A DNA stretch of 60,000 nucleotides, from contig NC_081408.1 in NCBI RefSeq assembly GCF_030272615.1, positions 342,391,793 through 342,451,792 of the forward strand, given 5' to 3'. The stretch is from Cryptomeria japonica (Eukaryota; Streptophyta; Pinopsida; Cupressales; Cupressaceae). The notes under the pieces were generated by a model, which saw only the letters and a list, made by a program, of their open reading frames with translations, was not told the DNA's origin and made no database searches. A program made the position numbers and the translations under genes. The first letter of the stretch is position 1. Every line of letters starts with the position of its first letter. This document shows positions 22,567-35,899 of the stretch, in pieces.

Positions 22567-24085
22567 AATTATCCCACTTTTCAAATACCTTAGTGCTCAC
22601 ATGTTTTTTCAATCCATTAACAACATTCGTCAAAGTGTCAACCTTTTCCAATTTCAAATTTTCATCCTCCACCATATCTTAAACAAAATGAAATTGAACA
22701 TCAATGTACTCTGTTTGAGCATGGAAAGTTAGATTCTTTGCTAAGAAAATGGCACTTTGACTATCACAACAAATAGTAATCATCCTTGCATCAAACCCGA
22801 TATCAAAACACAACCATCTAAGCCAAATGTCTTTCTTACAAGCATGAGTAGTTATCGTATACTATGCTTCTATCATGGACAAAGCCACTACAACTTGTTT
22901 CTTACTCATCCAACTAATAACACCGTCGAACATAGTGAAAACATAACCAATGGTGGATCTTCTACTATCAATGTCACCTACCCAATCTGAATCCACATAT
23001 CCACAAATACTCATAGAATTTCGAGGTCCAATAAGATAACCATGAAAACACCAAGAATAATCTGAAGTGCCCCTCAAATATATGAACACTCTCTTAACTA
23101 CAACCCAATGCACCCGCTCATGATTAGTTATGTATCAACTCAAAAATTCCACTGCTTGGGCAATGTCTGGTCTATTATAGATCATCACATGCATAAGACT
23201 ACCAACAACTTGCATATGGTACACTGGTGATTTCCTCCACCTCAGTAGGAGATTTTGGACAATCCTCCATAGATCTACAAGTTGTGATGTTGAATACCTT
23301 CAACATCAAATTCACGTGCATACTCTAGCTTAACCAAATATTTATGTTACTTCTAGATCTCTTCTTATATTCATTCCAAAAATGTACCTATTTGCACCTA
23401 GATCCTTTATTTCGAATTGTGTTGATAACTGAGAATTCAAGTTAGAAACTAAAGGTCCATTCCCAAAGAGTAACATATCATCCACATACATGTAATAATG
23501 AGAATGCGACCATTATCAATTTTGAGGTAAACACAATGGTAGATTTAGACCTTTGAAGTTCAAAAATCAACACATAAGTATCAAAATTTTGGTACCAAGT
23601 CCTAGGAGATGATTTCAAATCATATAATGATGTTTTCAACTTGCAAACCAAATTTTCTTTACCTTTCACTATAAAATGCTATGGTTGTGACATATAGATT
23701 TCTTCCTCCAAATAACTATGAAGGAATGTTGTCTTTGTATCTATTTTTTGATTTCCCAGTCATGAGTTGTAGCAAGTGATAACAATCTAACTGAATGGAT
23801 GTCAGCTTTGCAATGGGAGAGAAACTATCACCATGATCTATTCCCTCAACTTGGGAATACCCCTTTGTGACCAATCGTGATTTATGCTTCTCAACACTAC
23901 CATCAAGACCTACCTTTTTCTTGAGCACCCATTTTTACATCTCATGGGCTGATGTCCTTTAGACAAAAGCACCAAATCCCATGTATTATTATTCTTCAAA
24001 GAATTCAGTTGTTTATCCATGAATTTCATCCAAGAATCTACGTAACTTGTACCCATAACCTCTCTAACAGTCCTAGGCTCATCAA
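22567..24085 (-). pseudogene. E1 RT and RNase H remnant
   Basis: On the minus strand a Copia RT begins near 24060 with DSWMKFMDKQLNSLKNNNTWDLV. It continues with GSVEKHKSRLVTKGYSQVEGIDHGDSF (about 23900-23810), a LVCKLKTSLYDLKSSPRTWYQNFD segment (about 23660-23580) and the RNase H stretch GYVDSDWVGDIDSRRSTIGYVF (about 23000-22940), ending near 22700 with a region that parallels the ADI-type tail. The YVDD region is eroded. There are many stops and frameshifts. The remnant begins exactly where element D inserted. Confidence 0.85.
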
Positions 24086-24743
24086 TGTTAGAAATAAAAG
24101 CAAAAATACAACTAGAATATAAAATTGAATAACCAAATTGTATTCATGAAAAATGGGGTTTACAAGTTTATGCATGTAAACAAAGAATTATGCCTGCTTT
24201 TCAAGCATTACATTGAAGAAAGAGGGAATTTAATTGATCCAAACTTACTTCAAGTATGAAATGGATTGAATGTAAATAAAATTCACTTATTTTGTGGAAT
24301 TAAGTTGAATATGTATTAAAGTGTTTAAAATTGAATGCTAGATCTAGGGTAAATTATACAAAAATGGTATAAAATAGCATGAATGGTGAGCTACAGATGT
24401 CGTATGCAAACACAGAGCTAAAACTGAAGCAAGCGAATAGAGAGGAACCTACATTTGAAACTCTAGCTTGAAAGTACAGGACAAGGTGGCTTGGGGCGAC
24501 CCTATCCTCTAGCTGTTAGATGTGGACAAACAAGAAACTTTCGGAATCAAAATGTCACTCAAAATCTTATCACAGAAATCGATCAGAAATTTGTCGGACA
24601 AGGTGGTATGGGGTCACTCCTCCAAAATTTAGACCTAATCATTGTTGTCTCCTCTACCAGAATCTCTATTTGTAGCTTTTAGATCTATCACCTACACACA
24701 CACACAAAAGAGGAAAAAGTGTTGTTGATAGGGGTTTGCCTAG
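24086..24743 (-). repeat. Element D 3' LTR, outer piece
   Basis: Begins TGTTAGAAATAAAAG and aligns from about 24231 with 35916 onward. It is interrupted at 24743 by C1 and continues at 32138-32838, ending ACACTACA. Confidence 0.82.
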
Positions 24744-26152
24744 TGTTGGCATTTTGAGTTTATTGGCATTTTGCATAGAGATTGCATTAATGATATGTTG
24801 TCATTGATGTCAATTGAATCGGTAAAAGGTATTCATGTTATTTCTGATATTGTTGTTTTTTATATTAGCTAGTAACCAGTAAGAAGAGAGTTGTAGATGA
24901 TGTTGTAACCGGTATGTAAAGTTTGTGAGTTGAACTAGTGAACTGGTGTAAAGGGTCAAACCTTTCTATGTAATGTAACCGGTAAACCCTATCAGCTATT
25001 AAACCCTAACCGATCAAGTTTGTTGGTTTATTATCTAATGAGTGGTAATGATGGAGACATGTGTGATCATTGTATGAGGATAAATTCAAATTGGTTTGGC
25101 CTGTTTTCTTATTGTCTAGGGAAGGAGCAAAGAGGATTACATTTAATGCACAGCGTGTGATGAGTTACAAAGTCCAATGGAGCAGTTGGAATTGTCTTGA
25201 AGAATGTGAAGAGATTATCATGATTTCTAATGGTCGAGATTGAACCGACTTGTTTGTAATCTCAATGATGAGAATCAAGTTTTTATTGTGTTACCGACCT
25301 AATTGATTTGTATTTAAGGTCGATGAATTTGTTTGTAAAGGTTGTTGGAAAGATTGGTAGAAAACCTGTTGAGTGTGTGGTTGCCCAACCAGTGAATGGA
25401 TCTACATTTTTGAGTGAAGGCAGATTGAAGCTTAGAATGATTTGATCAAGCATATGCAGTGCTACTCAGACAAATCAAGAAAACCTATTGTTTTCTAACA
25501 ATTACAGCAGAAGTAAAATCCCTTAACCAGGTAAGCTCTAACAAGCTTGGTTACTCATTAAATCCTCTAACAAGGTGGTCCATTAGCTTGGATTCTTAAA
25601 TCCTCTAGTGAGGTTACTCCTAATAGGCTATTGTGCTTCTAACAAGGAATATTTGTAAATCTCTTAACCGGGTGATTCCTAACTGGAATTAGTTCTTAAT
25701 AGGACTTATTGTAAAGCTCTAACAAGATTTGGCTCCTAACAGGGCGAACTTCGAAAGAGTTCAAATAGCTATCCTTGTGAGTCTCATCTCATTGTGGTTT
25801 TTACCTATTTGGGTTTTCCACGTATAAACATTTGTGTCAAGTGGTGAATGCTTTTGTGGTTGTGATCTTATTTGTTGATTTGGTTAATTTCTGATAAGGC
25901 ATGTTAAGTAGAAGCATTGAGAGATGAATATATTGAGTTAAGATTAAGCATTGTTGATGTTTACAAGATTGAAGGTCTTTACTGTTAAACCAGTTAATGC
26001 CAAGTATTCCTAAGAATATTGATCTTGACTGAGATATGTTTAATTTGTTTGACTAAGTTTGAGCTTGGGAACTTTGTATTAGTTTTTCAATATATTGATT
26101 CACCCCCCCTCTCATTATTCTACTGGATACTTATTCTTTCATCATACCATCA
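24744..26152 (+). repeat. 5' LTR of C1
   Basis: TGTTGGCATTTTG to ATACCATCA. The U5 part has GATTCAC plus a run of 7 C followed by TCTC (about 26099-26113). Confidence 0.95.
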
Positions 26153-26154
26153 AT

Positions 26155-26166
26155 TGGTATCAAAGC
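26155..26166 (+). promoter_or_regulatory. C1 primer-binding site
   Basis: TGGTATCAAAGC, two bases after the 5' LTR, close to the TGGTATCAGAGC complementary to the 3' end of plant initiator tRNA-Met. It is where minus-strand DNA synthesis would be primed. Confidence 0.85.
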
Positions 26167-26223
26167 TATCCAGGTCCTCTTAATCTAAAAGCCTAATAGC
26201 TTGAGGAAAAGATATTGTAGATC

Positions 26224-29200
26224 ATGATGAAGAAAGAAGGTTTGAAGTTTAACAAAGATAACTATAGAATATGGAGTGACAAAATGAAGATTTACATTAA
26301 GATTCTTGGTAGTCAGTATTGGGATCATATAGAACATAAGTATACTACACCTTTTGGACCCCTAACTGATGATCAGAAGAAAGAACAGCAAGAAAATCAC
26401 CAAGCATTAGAAGTTATTATCAATTCCCTGTCTGATGTTGAATATGTAGATGTTCATGGTCTTGAAACTACATATGAAGTATGGAAGAAACTTGAAGATA
26501 TCTATAGAGGTGATGAGCATGTCAAGATTGCTAAAGAAGAGAGTTTAGGAGGCAAGTTTGATGACATGAGAATGTCTTAAGGTGAGAACATCTAGCAGTA
26601 TGGTCAAAGGATCAAAGAGATAGTTGGAGAGATAAAGAGTGCAGGAGGGAAAGTGGAAGATGCCACAGTAATCAGTAAGGTACTGAGAACCCTACTACCA
26701 GTCTATGCTATCCGAGTTGTAGCTATTCAGGAGCTAAAATCCATTGAAAAGACAAAGGTAACTCTTGACTCTATTATTTGTAAACTTACTACTTTTGAAC
26801 TAAATGGCTATGATGGTAGTGTACAGAAATCAGAATCTGCATTCAAAGCTTCTATCTCTAACCCATCTGTGAGAAGAAGTAGAGATACTGGCAATAGTAT
26901 TGAATCTAGATCCAGCAGAGATGCTGATGATGAAGACAACTTAGTGGAACTTGAAGCATTGTTGGCAAAACAACTGCCTAGAGGCACTGGTAAATATAGA
27001 GGTAAGGTACCTTTAAAATGTTTTGCATGCAACAAGATTGCTCATATAGCAGCAAACTGCCCTAATGGTGAAAATGATTACAAGAGAGACAATTTTAAGA
27101 AGTACAAGGGTAAAGGCAAGAGAGATTGTCTTGTAGCTATTGACAATGGTATTACTGATGATGAATCTGATGATGATGTTAGTAAAGATATTGTGTTTGT
27201 AGCAATTAAGGAAGAAGTATCAGATCAGAAGGCACTAGTATCCAAAATGGATAACTCTGATGATTGGATCATTGATAGTGGTTGTTCGCATCACATGACT
27301 GGTGATCAGAGCAAATTTATTTCCCTAAGGAATTTGATGGTGGTGTTGTCAGATTTGGCAATGACTCACCTATATGGTAAAAGGTAAGGGAGTTATTTCT
27401 CTTAATGGGAAGAGCAGTGTTGATGATGTCTATTGGGTTAAAGGCCTAAAGCACAATTTGTTATGTGTAGCACAACTTAATGACAGAGGTTACCCACTGG
27501 AGTTCAAAAATGGTATATGGAAAATCTTTGACAACAAAGGTGAATTAATTGCAACTAGGAAACAAACCATAGGTAATCTATTTCATCTCAATCCTAAAGT
27601 TAGCAATTGTTTGATTGCAAAAACAGATGATAGTTGGCTTTGGCATAGGATATTTTGTCATATAAATTTTGATAATATTATTAAAGTAAGCAAGTCTAAG
27701 ACAGTAAGAGGTTTGCCTCAACTAGACAAACCAGTTAATGTTCTTTGTAAATAATGTCAACTAGGAAAAATGACTTCTTCAACTTTCAAGAGCAAGTCCT
27801 TCTCAGTAGAGCACTTGTTAGATTTGGTTCATACAGACTTGTGTGGACCAATAAGAACAAGAAGCATTCAAGGTGACAGATACTTCATGATCTTCACTGA
27901 TGATTGTTCAAGGATGATATGGGTCACATTCTTGAAGGATAAGAATGAAGCTTTTGGCAAATTCAAGGCATTCAGAGCCTTAGCTAAGAAAGAGAGTGGC
28001 AAAAAGGTAAAATGTCTAAGAATAGATCAAGGCAATGAATTCACTTTTGTAGAGTTCACTAAATATTGTGATGATAATGGTATCAAGCGGCAGCTTTCTG
28101 CACCAAGGACACCACAGCAGAATGGTATAGCAAAAAGAAACAATCGATCAGTGGTTGAAGCTGCTAGAACTATGTTGATACAAGGAGGTGTATCAAAAAC
28201 ATTTTGGAAAGAAGCTGTAAGTACAGTTGTCTACACAATGAACCAAGTTCTAGTAAAAAGAGGTAAGGACAAAACCCCATATGAGTATTGGTATGGGAGA
28301 TCACCTGATGTTAGCTATTTCAAAATATTTGGTAGCAAATGTTTTATTAAAAGAGGTGACTACATAAGAAAGTTTGAAGCTAAGAGTGATGAAGGCATAT
28401 TTCTTGGCTATTCCACCAAGAGTAAGGCCTATAAATGCTTCAACAACTGGACATAGAAAATTGTTGAGATTGTTGATGTTCATGTAGATGAATGTCTTGA
28501 AATATTAGAAGGAACTAGTTATGAGAAGAAGGATGAAGATCCTTGCATTTCATTTTTAGAACCTAAAACTATTAAAATAGAAACCGGTAAAGCAAATCTT
28601 AATGTACTTGTTCAATCGGAACAAATAAATTCAGAGGAAGATGACAATGAAGAAGTTGAACTTGAAGAGAATGATCATGTTATTCCTAGGTATGTGAGAC
28701 TAAATCACAATCCTAAATAGATAATTAGGGATAAGGATGTTGGAGTACTAACTAGAAGGAGAATAAGAGAGAACTCTTGCATGATATCCACCTTTGAACC
28801 TAGAAATACTAAGGAGGCATTTGGTGATGATCATTGGGTGAAAGCTATGGAGGAGGAGTTGGAACAAAATGAGAAGAATAACACTTGGACCCTAGTACCC
28901 CGACTGGTAACCAAGAATGTTATAGGTACTAAATGGGTATTCAGAAACAAGTTAAATGAAGATGGTGTTGTAGTTCAAAATAAGGCAAGATTAGTATGCA
29001 AAGGTTATGCATAAGAAGAAGGAGAAGACTATGGAGAAACTTTTGCACTAGTAGCAAGACTGGAAGGTGTCAGGACACTACTTGCATTTGCAACTCATAA
29101 GAAGTTCAAAGTATAACAGACGGATGTCAAGTCTGCATTCTTGAATGGGATACTGGAAGAAGAGGTTTATATAGAGCAGCCTGATGGTTATGCATTGATA

Positions 29201-30298
29201 GATAAGGAAGACATGATATGAAAATTGCATAAAGCTTTGCATGGACTAAAGCAGGAACCCAGAGCATGGTATGAATGACTTCATACTCATCTGATGAAGA
29301 TAAGCTTTGCTAGAACTAGTGATGAAAGCAACATTTATCTCAAGTCTGAAGGAGATGATATATTGGTCAGTGAAGTATTTGTAGATGACATTATATTTGG
29401 AGGAAATGATGACATGAGTAATTGTTTTGTAGATGAAATGAAGATTGAATTTGAGATGTCATTAGTAGGAGAAATAAAAAAATTCATAGGCTTACAGATA
29501 CAGCAGATGAAGAATGGTATTTTCATTACTCAATCCAAGTATGTGAAGGAGGTTTTGAAGACTTTCAAAATGAGTGATTGTAAACCAGTTGCAACCCCAA
29601 TGGTTACAGGTTGTAAATTGTCCAAGGAAGATGCATCTAAGTATGTAGATGAAAAGGAATTCAGGTCAATGATTGGCAAACTACACTATGTTGTTCACAG
29701 TCGACCGGATATTGCCCATGCAGTTGGTATTGTGGCTAGATTTCAGAAGTATCCAAAGGAAGCACATTTGAATGCAACTAAGAGAATCTTTAGATTTCTG
29801 AAAGGTACTGTTGATTATGGATTATGGTATCCATATGGTGGATATTTTGACTTGCAAGCATACACAAATGTTGATTGGGTAGGAAATATTGATGATCAGA
29901 AGAGTACTACCGTTGGAGAATTCTTTCTAGGAGGAAGGCTAGTCTCATGGAGTAGTAAAAAGCAGAGTTACACTTCACAATCTACTGATGAAGCTAGATA
30001 TGTAGCAGCTTATATGAATTGCATACAAGCTATGTGGATGAGGCACATTTTGGAAGGTTTGAAGATGAAAATATCAGAACCTATAAAGATTTTATGTGAT
30101 AATAAAAGTACAATAAACATTTCTAAGAATCTTGTTTTGCACGCAAGGACTAATCACATTGAATTGAAATATCACTTCTTGAGGGAAAAAGTTCAAAGTA
30201 AAGATGTTATCTTGGAGCATGTTTCTACCAAGGAGCAGCTTGTAGATATCTTTACCAAACCTCTGCCTAAGACCACTTTTGAGTATCTTAGAAGTTAA
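26224..30298 (+). pseudogene. C1 gag-pol polyprotein (Copia), broken
   Basis: The ATG at 26224 lies 57 nt after the primer-binding site. The Gag capsid region begins MMKKEGLKFNKDNYRIWSDK; a zinc knuckle CFACNKIAHIAANC is at about 27019-27060. Protease has DWIIDSGCSHHMTG (about 27265-27305). Integrase has WLWHRIFCHI, HTDLCGPI (about 27829), a TDDC start and QQNGIAKRNN. RT has WVKAMEEELEQNEKNNTW (about 28828), a QTDVKSAFLNGI segment and FVDDIIFG (about 29380). RNase H has VDWVGN, DEARYVAA and LCDNKSTINIS. A frameshift lies near 27340 and about nine in-frame stops follow, most explained by C-to-T changes (for example TGA for Trp or Arg, TAG/TAA for Gln). Order PR-IN-RT-RH is Copia. Confidence 0.95.
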
Positions 30299-30443
30299 TT
30301 GGGAGTTGTCCCTCTTCATGAAGTCAATTGAACATGAAATTTTAAGGAGTGGATGTATACCACAAGGGGAGCATCAAGTTGCAGAATGACGTTGATGCAT
30401 AGTGAGAGCAGAATTACATGTTTTACTTTCACTTTGGCATTTT

Positions 30444-30687
30444 TGTCAAAGGGGGAGAAGAATTATGTGATTGAGGAGAAGAATTATGTGATTAAGGAGA
30501 TGAATTATGTGTCTAATAAGGTGAATACTTGGTAATGTAAACCAGGATTCCTACTCACCAGCGGCAGGCTGAAGATACACAGAGCAAGGTGAATACTTGG
30601 TAATCTAAACCAGGATTCCTATTCACCAATCTCAGTAGCAATCAGAGGCATTGATATTTGTATTGCCATCAATGCCAAAGGGGGAGA
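30444..30687 (+). repeat. C1 pre-LTR repeats and two polypurine tracts
   Basis: A polypurine tract copy, TTTGTCAAAGGGGGAGAAG, at 30442-30460 is followed by three 21-bp units beginning GAATTATGTG (30460, 30481, 30502). Then come two 43-bp units 30518-30560 and 30586-30628 (two mismatches) beginning AAGGTGAATACTTGG. The functional tract CCAAAGGGGGAGAT (30675-30688) abuts the 3' LTR. The duplicated tract and spacer suggest slippage during reverse transcription. Confidence 0.88.
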
Positions 30688-30688
30688 T

Positions 30689-32136
30689 TGTTGGCATTTT
30701 GAGTTTATTGGCATTTTGCATAGAGATTGCATTAATGATATGTTGTCATTGATGTCAATTGAACTGGTAAAAGGTATTCATGTTATTGTTGATATTGTTG
30801 TTTTTGATATTGGCTTGTAACCAATAAGAAGAGAGTTGTAGATGATGTTGTAATTGGTATGTAAAGTTTGTGAGTTGAACCGGTGAACTGGTGTAAAGGG
30901 TCAAACCTTTCTATGTAATGTAATTGGTAAACCCTATCAGTTGTTAAAACCTAACCAATCAAGTTTGTTGGTTTATTATCTGATGAGTGGTAATGATTGA
31001 GACGCGTGTGATCATTATATGAGGATAAATTCAAATTGGTTTGGCGTGTTTTCTTATTGTCTAGGGAAGGAGCAAAGAGGATTGCATTTAATGCACAGCA
31101 TGTGATGAGTTACAAAGTCCAATAGAGTGGTGATCATGGAGCAGTTGGAATTGTCTTGAAGAATGTGAAGAGATTGTCATGATTTCTAACGGTCAAGATT
31201 GAACTGACTTGTTTGTAATCTCAATGATGAGAATTAGGTTTTTGTTGTGTTACCGACCTAATTGATTTGTATTTAAGGTCGATGAATTTGTTTGTAAGGG
31301 TTGTTGGAAAGATTGGTAGAAAACATGTTGAGTGTGTGGTTGCCCAACCAGTGAATGCATCTGCATTTTTTAGTGAAGGTAGATTGAAGCTTAGAAGGAT
31401 CTAATCAAGCATATGTAGTGCTACTTAGACAGATCAAGAAAACCTGTTGTTTTCTAACAATTACAACATAAGTAAAATCCTTTAACTGAGGAAGCTCTAA
31501 CAAGCTTGGTTACTCATTAAATCCTTTAACAAGGTGGTCCATTAGCTTGGATTCTTAAATCCTCTAGCAAGTTACTCCTAACAGGTTATTGTGCTTCTAA
31601 CAAGGCATATTTGTAAATCCCTTAACCGGGTGATTCCTAACCAAAATTAGTTCTTAACAGGACTTATTGTAAAGCTCTAACAGGATTTGGCTCCTAATAG
31701 GGCGAACTTCGAAAGAGTTCAGATAGCTATCCTTGTGAGTCTCATCTCATCATGGTTTTTACCTATTTGGGTTTTCCACGTATAAACATTTGTGTCAAGT
31801 GGTGAATGCTTTTGTGGTTGTGATCTTATTTGTTGATTTGGTTAATTTATGATAAGGCATGTTAAGTAGAAGCATTGAGAGATGAATATGTTGAGTTAAG
31901 ATTAAACATTGTTGATGTTTACAAGATTGAAGGTGTTTACTGTTAAAAGTTGTCATACCAGTTAAACTAGTTAATGTTAAGTATTCCTAAGAATATTGAT
32001 CTTGACTGAGATATGTTTACTTTGTTTGACTGAGTTTGAGCTTGAGAACTTTGTAACAGTTTTTCAATATACTAATTCACCCCCCCCCCCCCCTCTCAAT
32101 ATTCTACTAGATACTTATTCTTTCATCATACCATCA
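30689..32136 (+). repeat. 3' LTR of C1
   Basis: TGTTGGCATTTTG to ATACCATCA. It differs from the 5' LTR by scattered substitutions, a 14-bp extra segment near 31120, an extra segment near 31950 and a C run of 14 instead of 7. Confidence 0.95.
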
Positions 32137-32137
32137 T

Positions 32138-32838
32138 CCTAGGTCAAACTGTGGATTTGGAATTAACCCTTAAATTAAAATTGAAATGGAATTGAATTAG
32201 AAAGTAAAACTTGCCTTTTGAGGGCAAGGCTAGATTTGAATTAAAATGCTTAAATTATAACTTGATACCTTGATGAATCTTTCTTTGAATTCTTCATTCC
32301 AAGGTTTATGTTGTCATGTGGAATGTTTTCATAATGTCTTGATCATGGATACCATCATGAAGGCTTGAAATCTATACTTGACCTCTCCTTTTCTACCTTG
32401 AATATGCTCGATTGCTTGGTCACTTGAATTTTGGAATTGATCTTTTAAAATTTTAATTGAGAGATTATCAAATGATGGGGTAAGGCATGCTTTCATACTT
32501 GATCACACCAAATGTTTTTGAAATTTTGAAGCAGGCCAACACAAATAAATTTTTCTTGCCTCCAAAATATGACCATTGAGGGGTCAAAATTTGGGCCCCT
32601 AATGGGAGGAAAAGGACACCCAGAGTGTCCATGTCCAAGGACTAGGGTGCACAAGTCATCCCTGTCCTCCCCATCAAGGCTAAAATTTGGATAGATTCCC
32701 AGAAAGGTACTAAAGATGCTGATTTTAGAGCTACGTGAGAAGAATCAAAACAGGGTTAGGGCATGGAAGGCCAAAACACTGAAGTGCTCAGCCTAGGTGA
32801 GGACAAAATTATCTAGGAATACAATTTATGACACTACA
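32138..32838 (-). repeat. Element D 3' LTR, inner piece
   Basis: Continues the LTR interrupted at 24743. It matches 36434-36613 and then 42524-43022 across the site where B is inserted. Confidence 0.85.
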
Positions 32839-34030
32839 TTTATCCCCCACTTTAGTGATAATATGAGCCGACATTCAAATTCTTTGTAAAGTACAAAGTA
32901 GCATTGAAAAAATTTCATCAAGATATTAAAGAGGCAAGACACACTAATCCCCCAAGGACTTAGGATCTTATCAATCTAATATCAAGATAAAAGGAGCAAC
33001 ACATAAAGAGAAAAGAGAGAATGGCTATATTTTCATATTAAGGCTTACGCTTACTATGATTCATGTTGATTTGAAAAATTTAAATTGAAAAATGAGTGCA
33101 AAAGACAACAAAACAAAAGGCTTAGTTTGCAAAGTAACCTAAATAAGTGAAGTGAATCAACTACAAAATGGGTACTACAACATGTACTGAACATGTCATG
33201 GTGTGTGATCAAAAGTGTACAAACTGTCTCGCGGTGTTTGCACAAAGGGTAACAATGAGCATAGTGTATGCCCCACATTAAAGAAATTGTGTACGCCTTA
33301 TCGGGAGCAATAGCTTTAAGGTAGAATACATGCATCCAAAAGACAAGAACATTTCCATAATGATATGCCCCCAAGCAAGGACAAATCAAGGAAAATGGTT
33401 ACAAAACATAATGAGAAAGCACACAAGGGATCCACTAACTAGGGTCAGTATGTGCATTTGATAAATCATGTATATCAAGTATGATTACATTGAATTGACC
33501 TCATCCCTCAAAGGTAGTGGAACTATGAGAATAATGGAAGAAGAGCATAAGATGAACAAACATAAGTCTTTTTGGGTCAACATGGTAGAGACCAAAAAGA
33601 TAGATCTCAACACTTTGCATCATCCCCAATTAGACAAAACAAAGGCACATTTACAAAAAATAGCACATGTACAACATAACATAGATAAGACATATAATTG
33701 AGATACAAATAAAGTAATGTCGCAACATATTTAGCCTCTTTATTACCTTATACCAATGGAGCAACAATGGTCATACAAAGATAGCCTAACATAACACCAA
33801 GATATATCAGGCAACACATCACGGGGGAAGTACATTACCTACAAACAAATACACATAAGTCTACTACACAAGTGAAGCAAATCCCCCCCCCCCAATCTTG
33901 CTTAACATAGACACTTATGGATGATGGATAAGATGCAAGAGGAGCCACAACAAGAACGATAGATGGAGTTATTGCAAGTTCCAAACAAGGACCATGTTAT
34001 AATGATAAGCCACTTTGTTTGTCACTAGGA
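32839..34030 (-). other. Element D region between protease and 3' LTR
   Basis: Noncoding remnant. It starts with the minus-strand polypurine tract and contains a run of 9 C near 33886. I see no RT or integrase motif. Confidence 0.45.
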
Positions 34031-35890
34031 ACTAGGGTTAATTCTTTTGAAAATTGTGAAGATAGTTCATGATTAATCTAAATAACCTCATATTCATATC
34101 AGTAGAATCACTAGGATCAACATTTTTAGCATTAGGATCAATAGATCAACATCATCATCTAAGTTAATCACAATAGGATCTTTAACATATAAAGGAAATG
34201 AACCATCATTTTGCATAAAAAATTTTAACTTTTGATGTGGTGGATTAACTTGAACTTCCTTCCTAGGGTTAGGTGAAGATTGGACAAATGGCACCAAGTT
34301 AACATTTGGTGCCTTCGGGGAGAAATTGGTTTGGGAAGCAAGTTCACAAGCCTTGGTGCGGTGTCTTCATTGGTGTTCTCTCGCACTACAATTTCTCTTA
34401 GTTCGACTCAAAACTTGCAAAGATTAAGGATCAATCAACATAGGCTTGTTTTCTTCCCTTGCAAGGGGGATAAATAGAAGAAACCTAATTAGGTTGAGAG
34501 ATACAAGATGTTGGGATTTCCATTTATATGATGTAGGGGGTGGGACCACAACATATATAAGAGGAATAGCAATAGGAAGAAGTCCAAGTCCAAGATGAGG
34601 AGGAGGAGTATCCATGAGTGAAGGATCTTTAGGTTTACCGAATGTCGATATCATCTCATTTTCTATTTTTGATAAGATAGGAAAAGAGCATCATTTTGAT
34701 GTTTTAAAGGTTTAGTTTGTTGAGGCCAAAAGTAATCAAGGGTGAAATTTCCATGTCTTGTTTTTGGTTGGAAAAGGCTATGATTGATCATGATGATATG
34801 CCCATTATGAGATAAATTCAAACACATATGAATGGTAGAAGGGATAACTTTCATGGAAGAGAGCCAAGGATGTCCCAAATGCACACAAAATTGATCGGAG
34901 GTAGGGATAATAGTGAAAGCAACATTGAAGCACTTAATGCCAACCTCAACTAGAAGAGTGATAGAGCTTATAGTAGGACAAGCAAACCCGTCATGTCCCT
35001 GAATCATAACATCAAATGCATCATATTTGTATTGATGAATTTATTATATAAAGAGATGTTCTTTAGTAATAACACTCACCATACATACTAGATCGATGGG
35101 TAATCCTTGTGAGAGATTTCCTTTAATCTTTGAAGTAATGTACAGTGGTCCATCGGGTGCATCAATAATCTCCTTATAATAAAAGGTGTTGAGAGATTCA
35201 AGTTTAGGTTTGGATTGCTCAATAAGGTTCACAAAAGTGTTTTATTCTATGCCTATATCATTAGGAGTAAATTTAAGTCTCTTAGACTCAATAGTATTAG
35301 TATAATGAGAAGGCAAAGGATTAGTAAAGATTTGGAAATTTAATTAGGAGGAGCCATGGATTGTTTCTTTTATCATTCAAACCTTCCACTAATATAGTAT
35401 TGGAATAAATAAGGTCTTGTATCTTATGCCTCAATTTGTAACACTTCTCGGTATCATGGCCAACTTGACAATAGTATTAGCAAATGCATCTATGATCAAA
35501 AGAAGTTGGTAAAGGCTTAGAGGTATCTACAAGGTTAATGGGAGGAAGTTGCAACACATTAGCATTCATCAATCTAAGCATTATACTATTTAATGATTTA
35601 AAAGGCAAAGTATATTCTCTTCTAAAAAATGATGATAAAGCCTGGGCCACAATTGGTATTGTGGCTACCACTTGCATATTAACATGATTGGAAGAATTAT
35701 TATCAATCTTGATGAAGCCTTTGTTTTGTTTTTGGAACTTTTGGAATGATTGTTGAGTGCTCTCATTCTTATCAACTAGATCCATTGAAGAAGAGGATTC
35801 AAACAAGCTCACTTGAAGTTGATAGTTATGACGCACTACACACAATTGTGTGAAAGATGAAAATTCAAAAACTTGAAGCTTGTCTCTAAT
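34031..35890 (-). pseudogene. Element D gag-protease remnant (gypsy)
   Basis: Read leftward from about 35890, the C-terminal part of a gypsy Gag is visible: KLQVFEFSSFTQLCVV and a knuckle CQVGHDTEKCYKLRHKIQDL (about 35470-35400). About 35240-35040 has NTFYYKEIIDAPDGPLYI. Protease-region text FCVHLGHPWLSSMKVIPST (about 34890-34840) resembles the LLGRPWIH..PSTLHQ segment of Tat-like gypsy proteases. The N-terminal capsid part is missing and the frame has stops and shifts. Assignment to a Tat-like gypsy lineage is by motif resemblance. Confidence 0.72.
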
Positions 35891-35899
35891 ATCCTTTTA

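Larger units (their letters stand above)
24744..32136 (+). mobile_element. C1: Copia LTR retrotransposon
   Basis: LTRs at 24744-26152 and 30689-32136, primer-binding site TGGTATCAAAGC (26155-26166), polypurine tract AAAGGGGGAGA before the 3' LTR, and a gag-pol region in Copia order. The duplication CCTAG occurs at 24739-24743 and 32138-32142 (one stray T at 32137). The homologous spot in the other LTR of element D (36434-36438, CCTGG) shows the unoccupied site. The pol frame has one frameshift and about nine stops, so the element is dead. LTR similarity is high by eye (about 95%), and the 3' LTR carries a few small extra segments. Confidence 0.95.
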
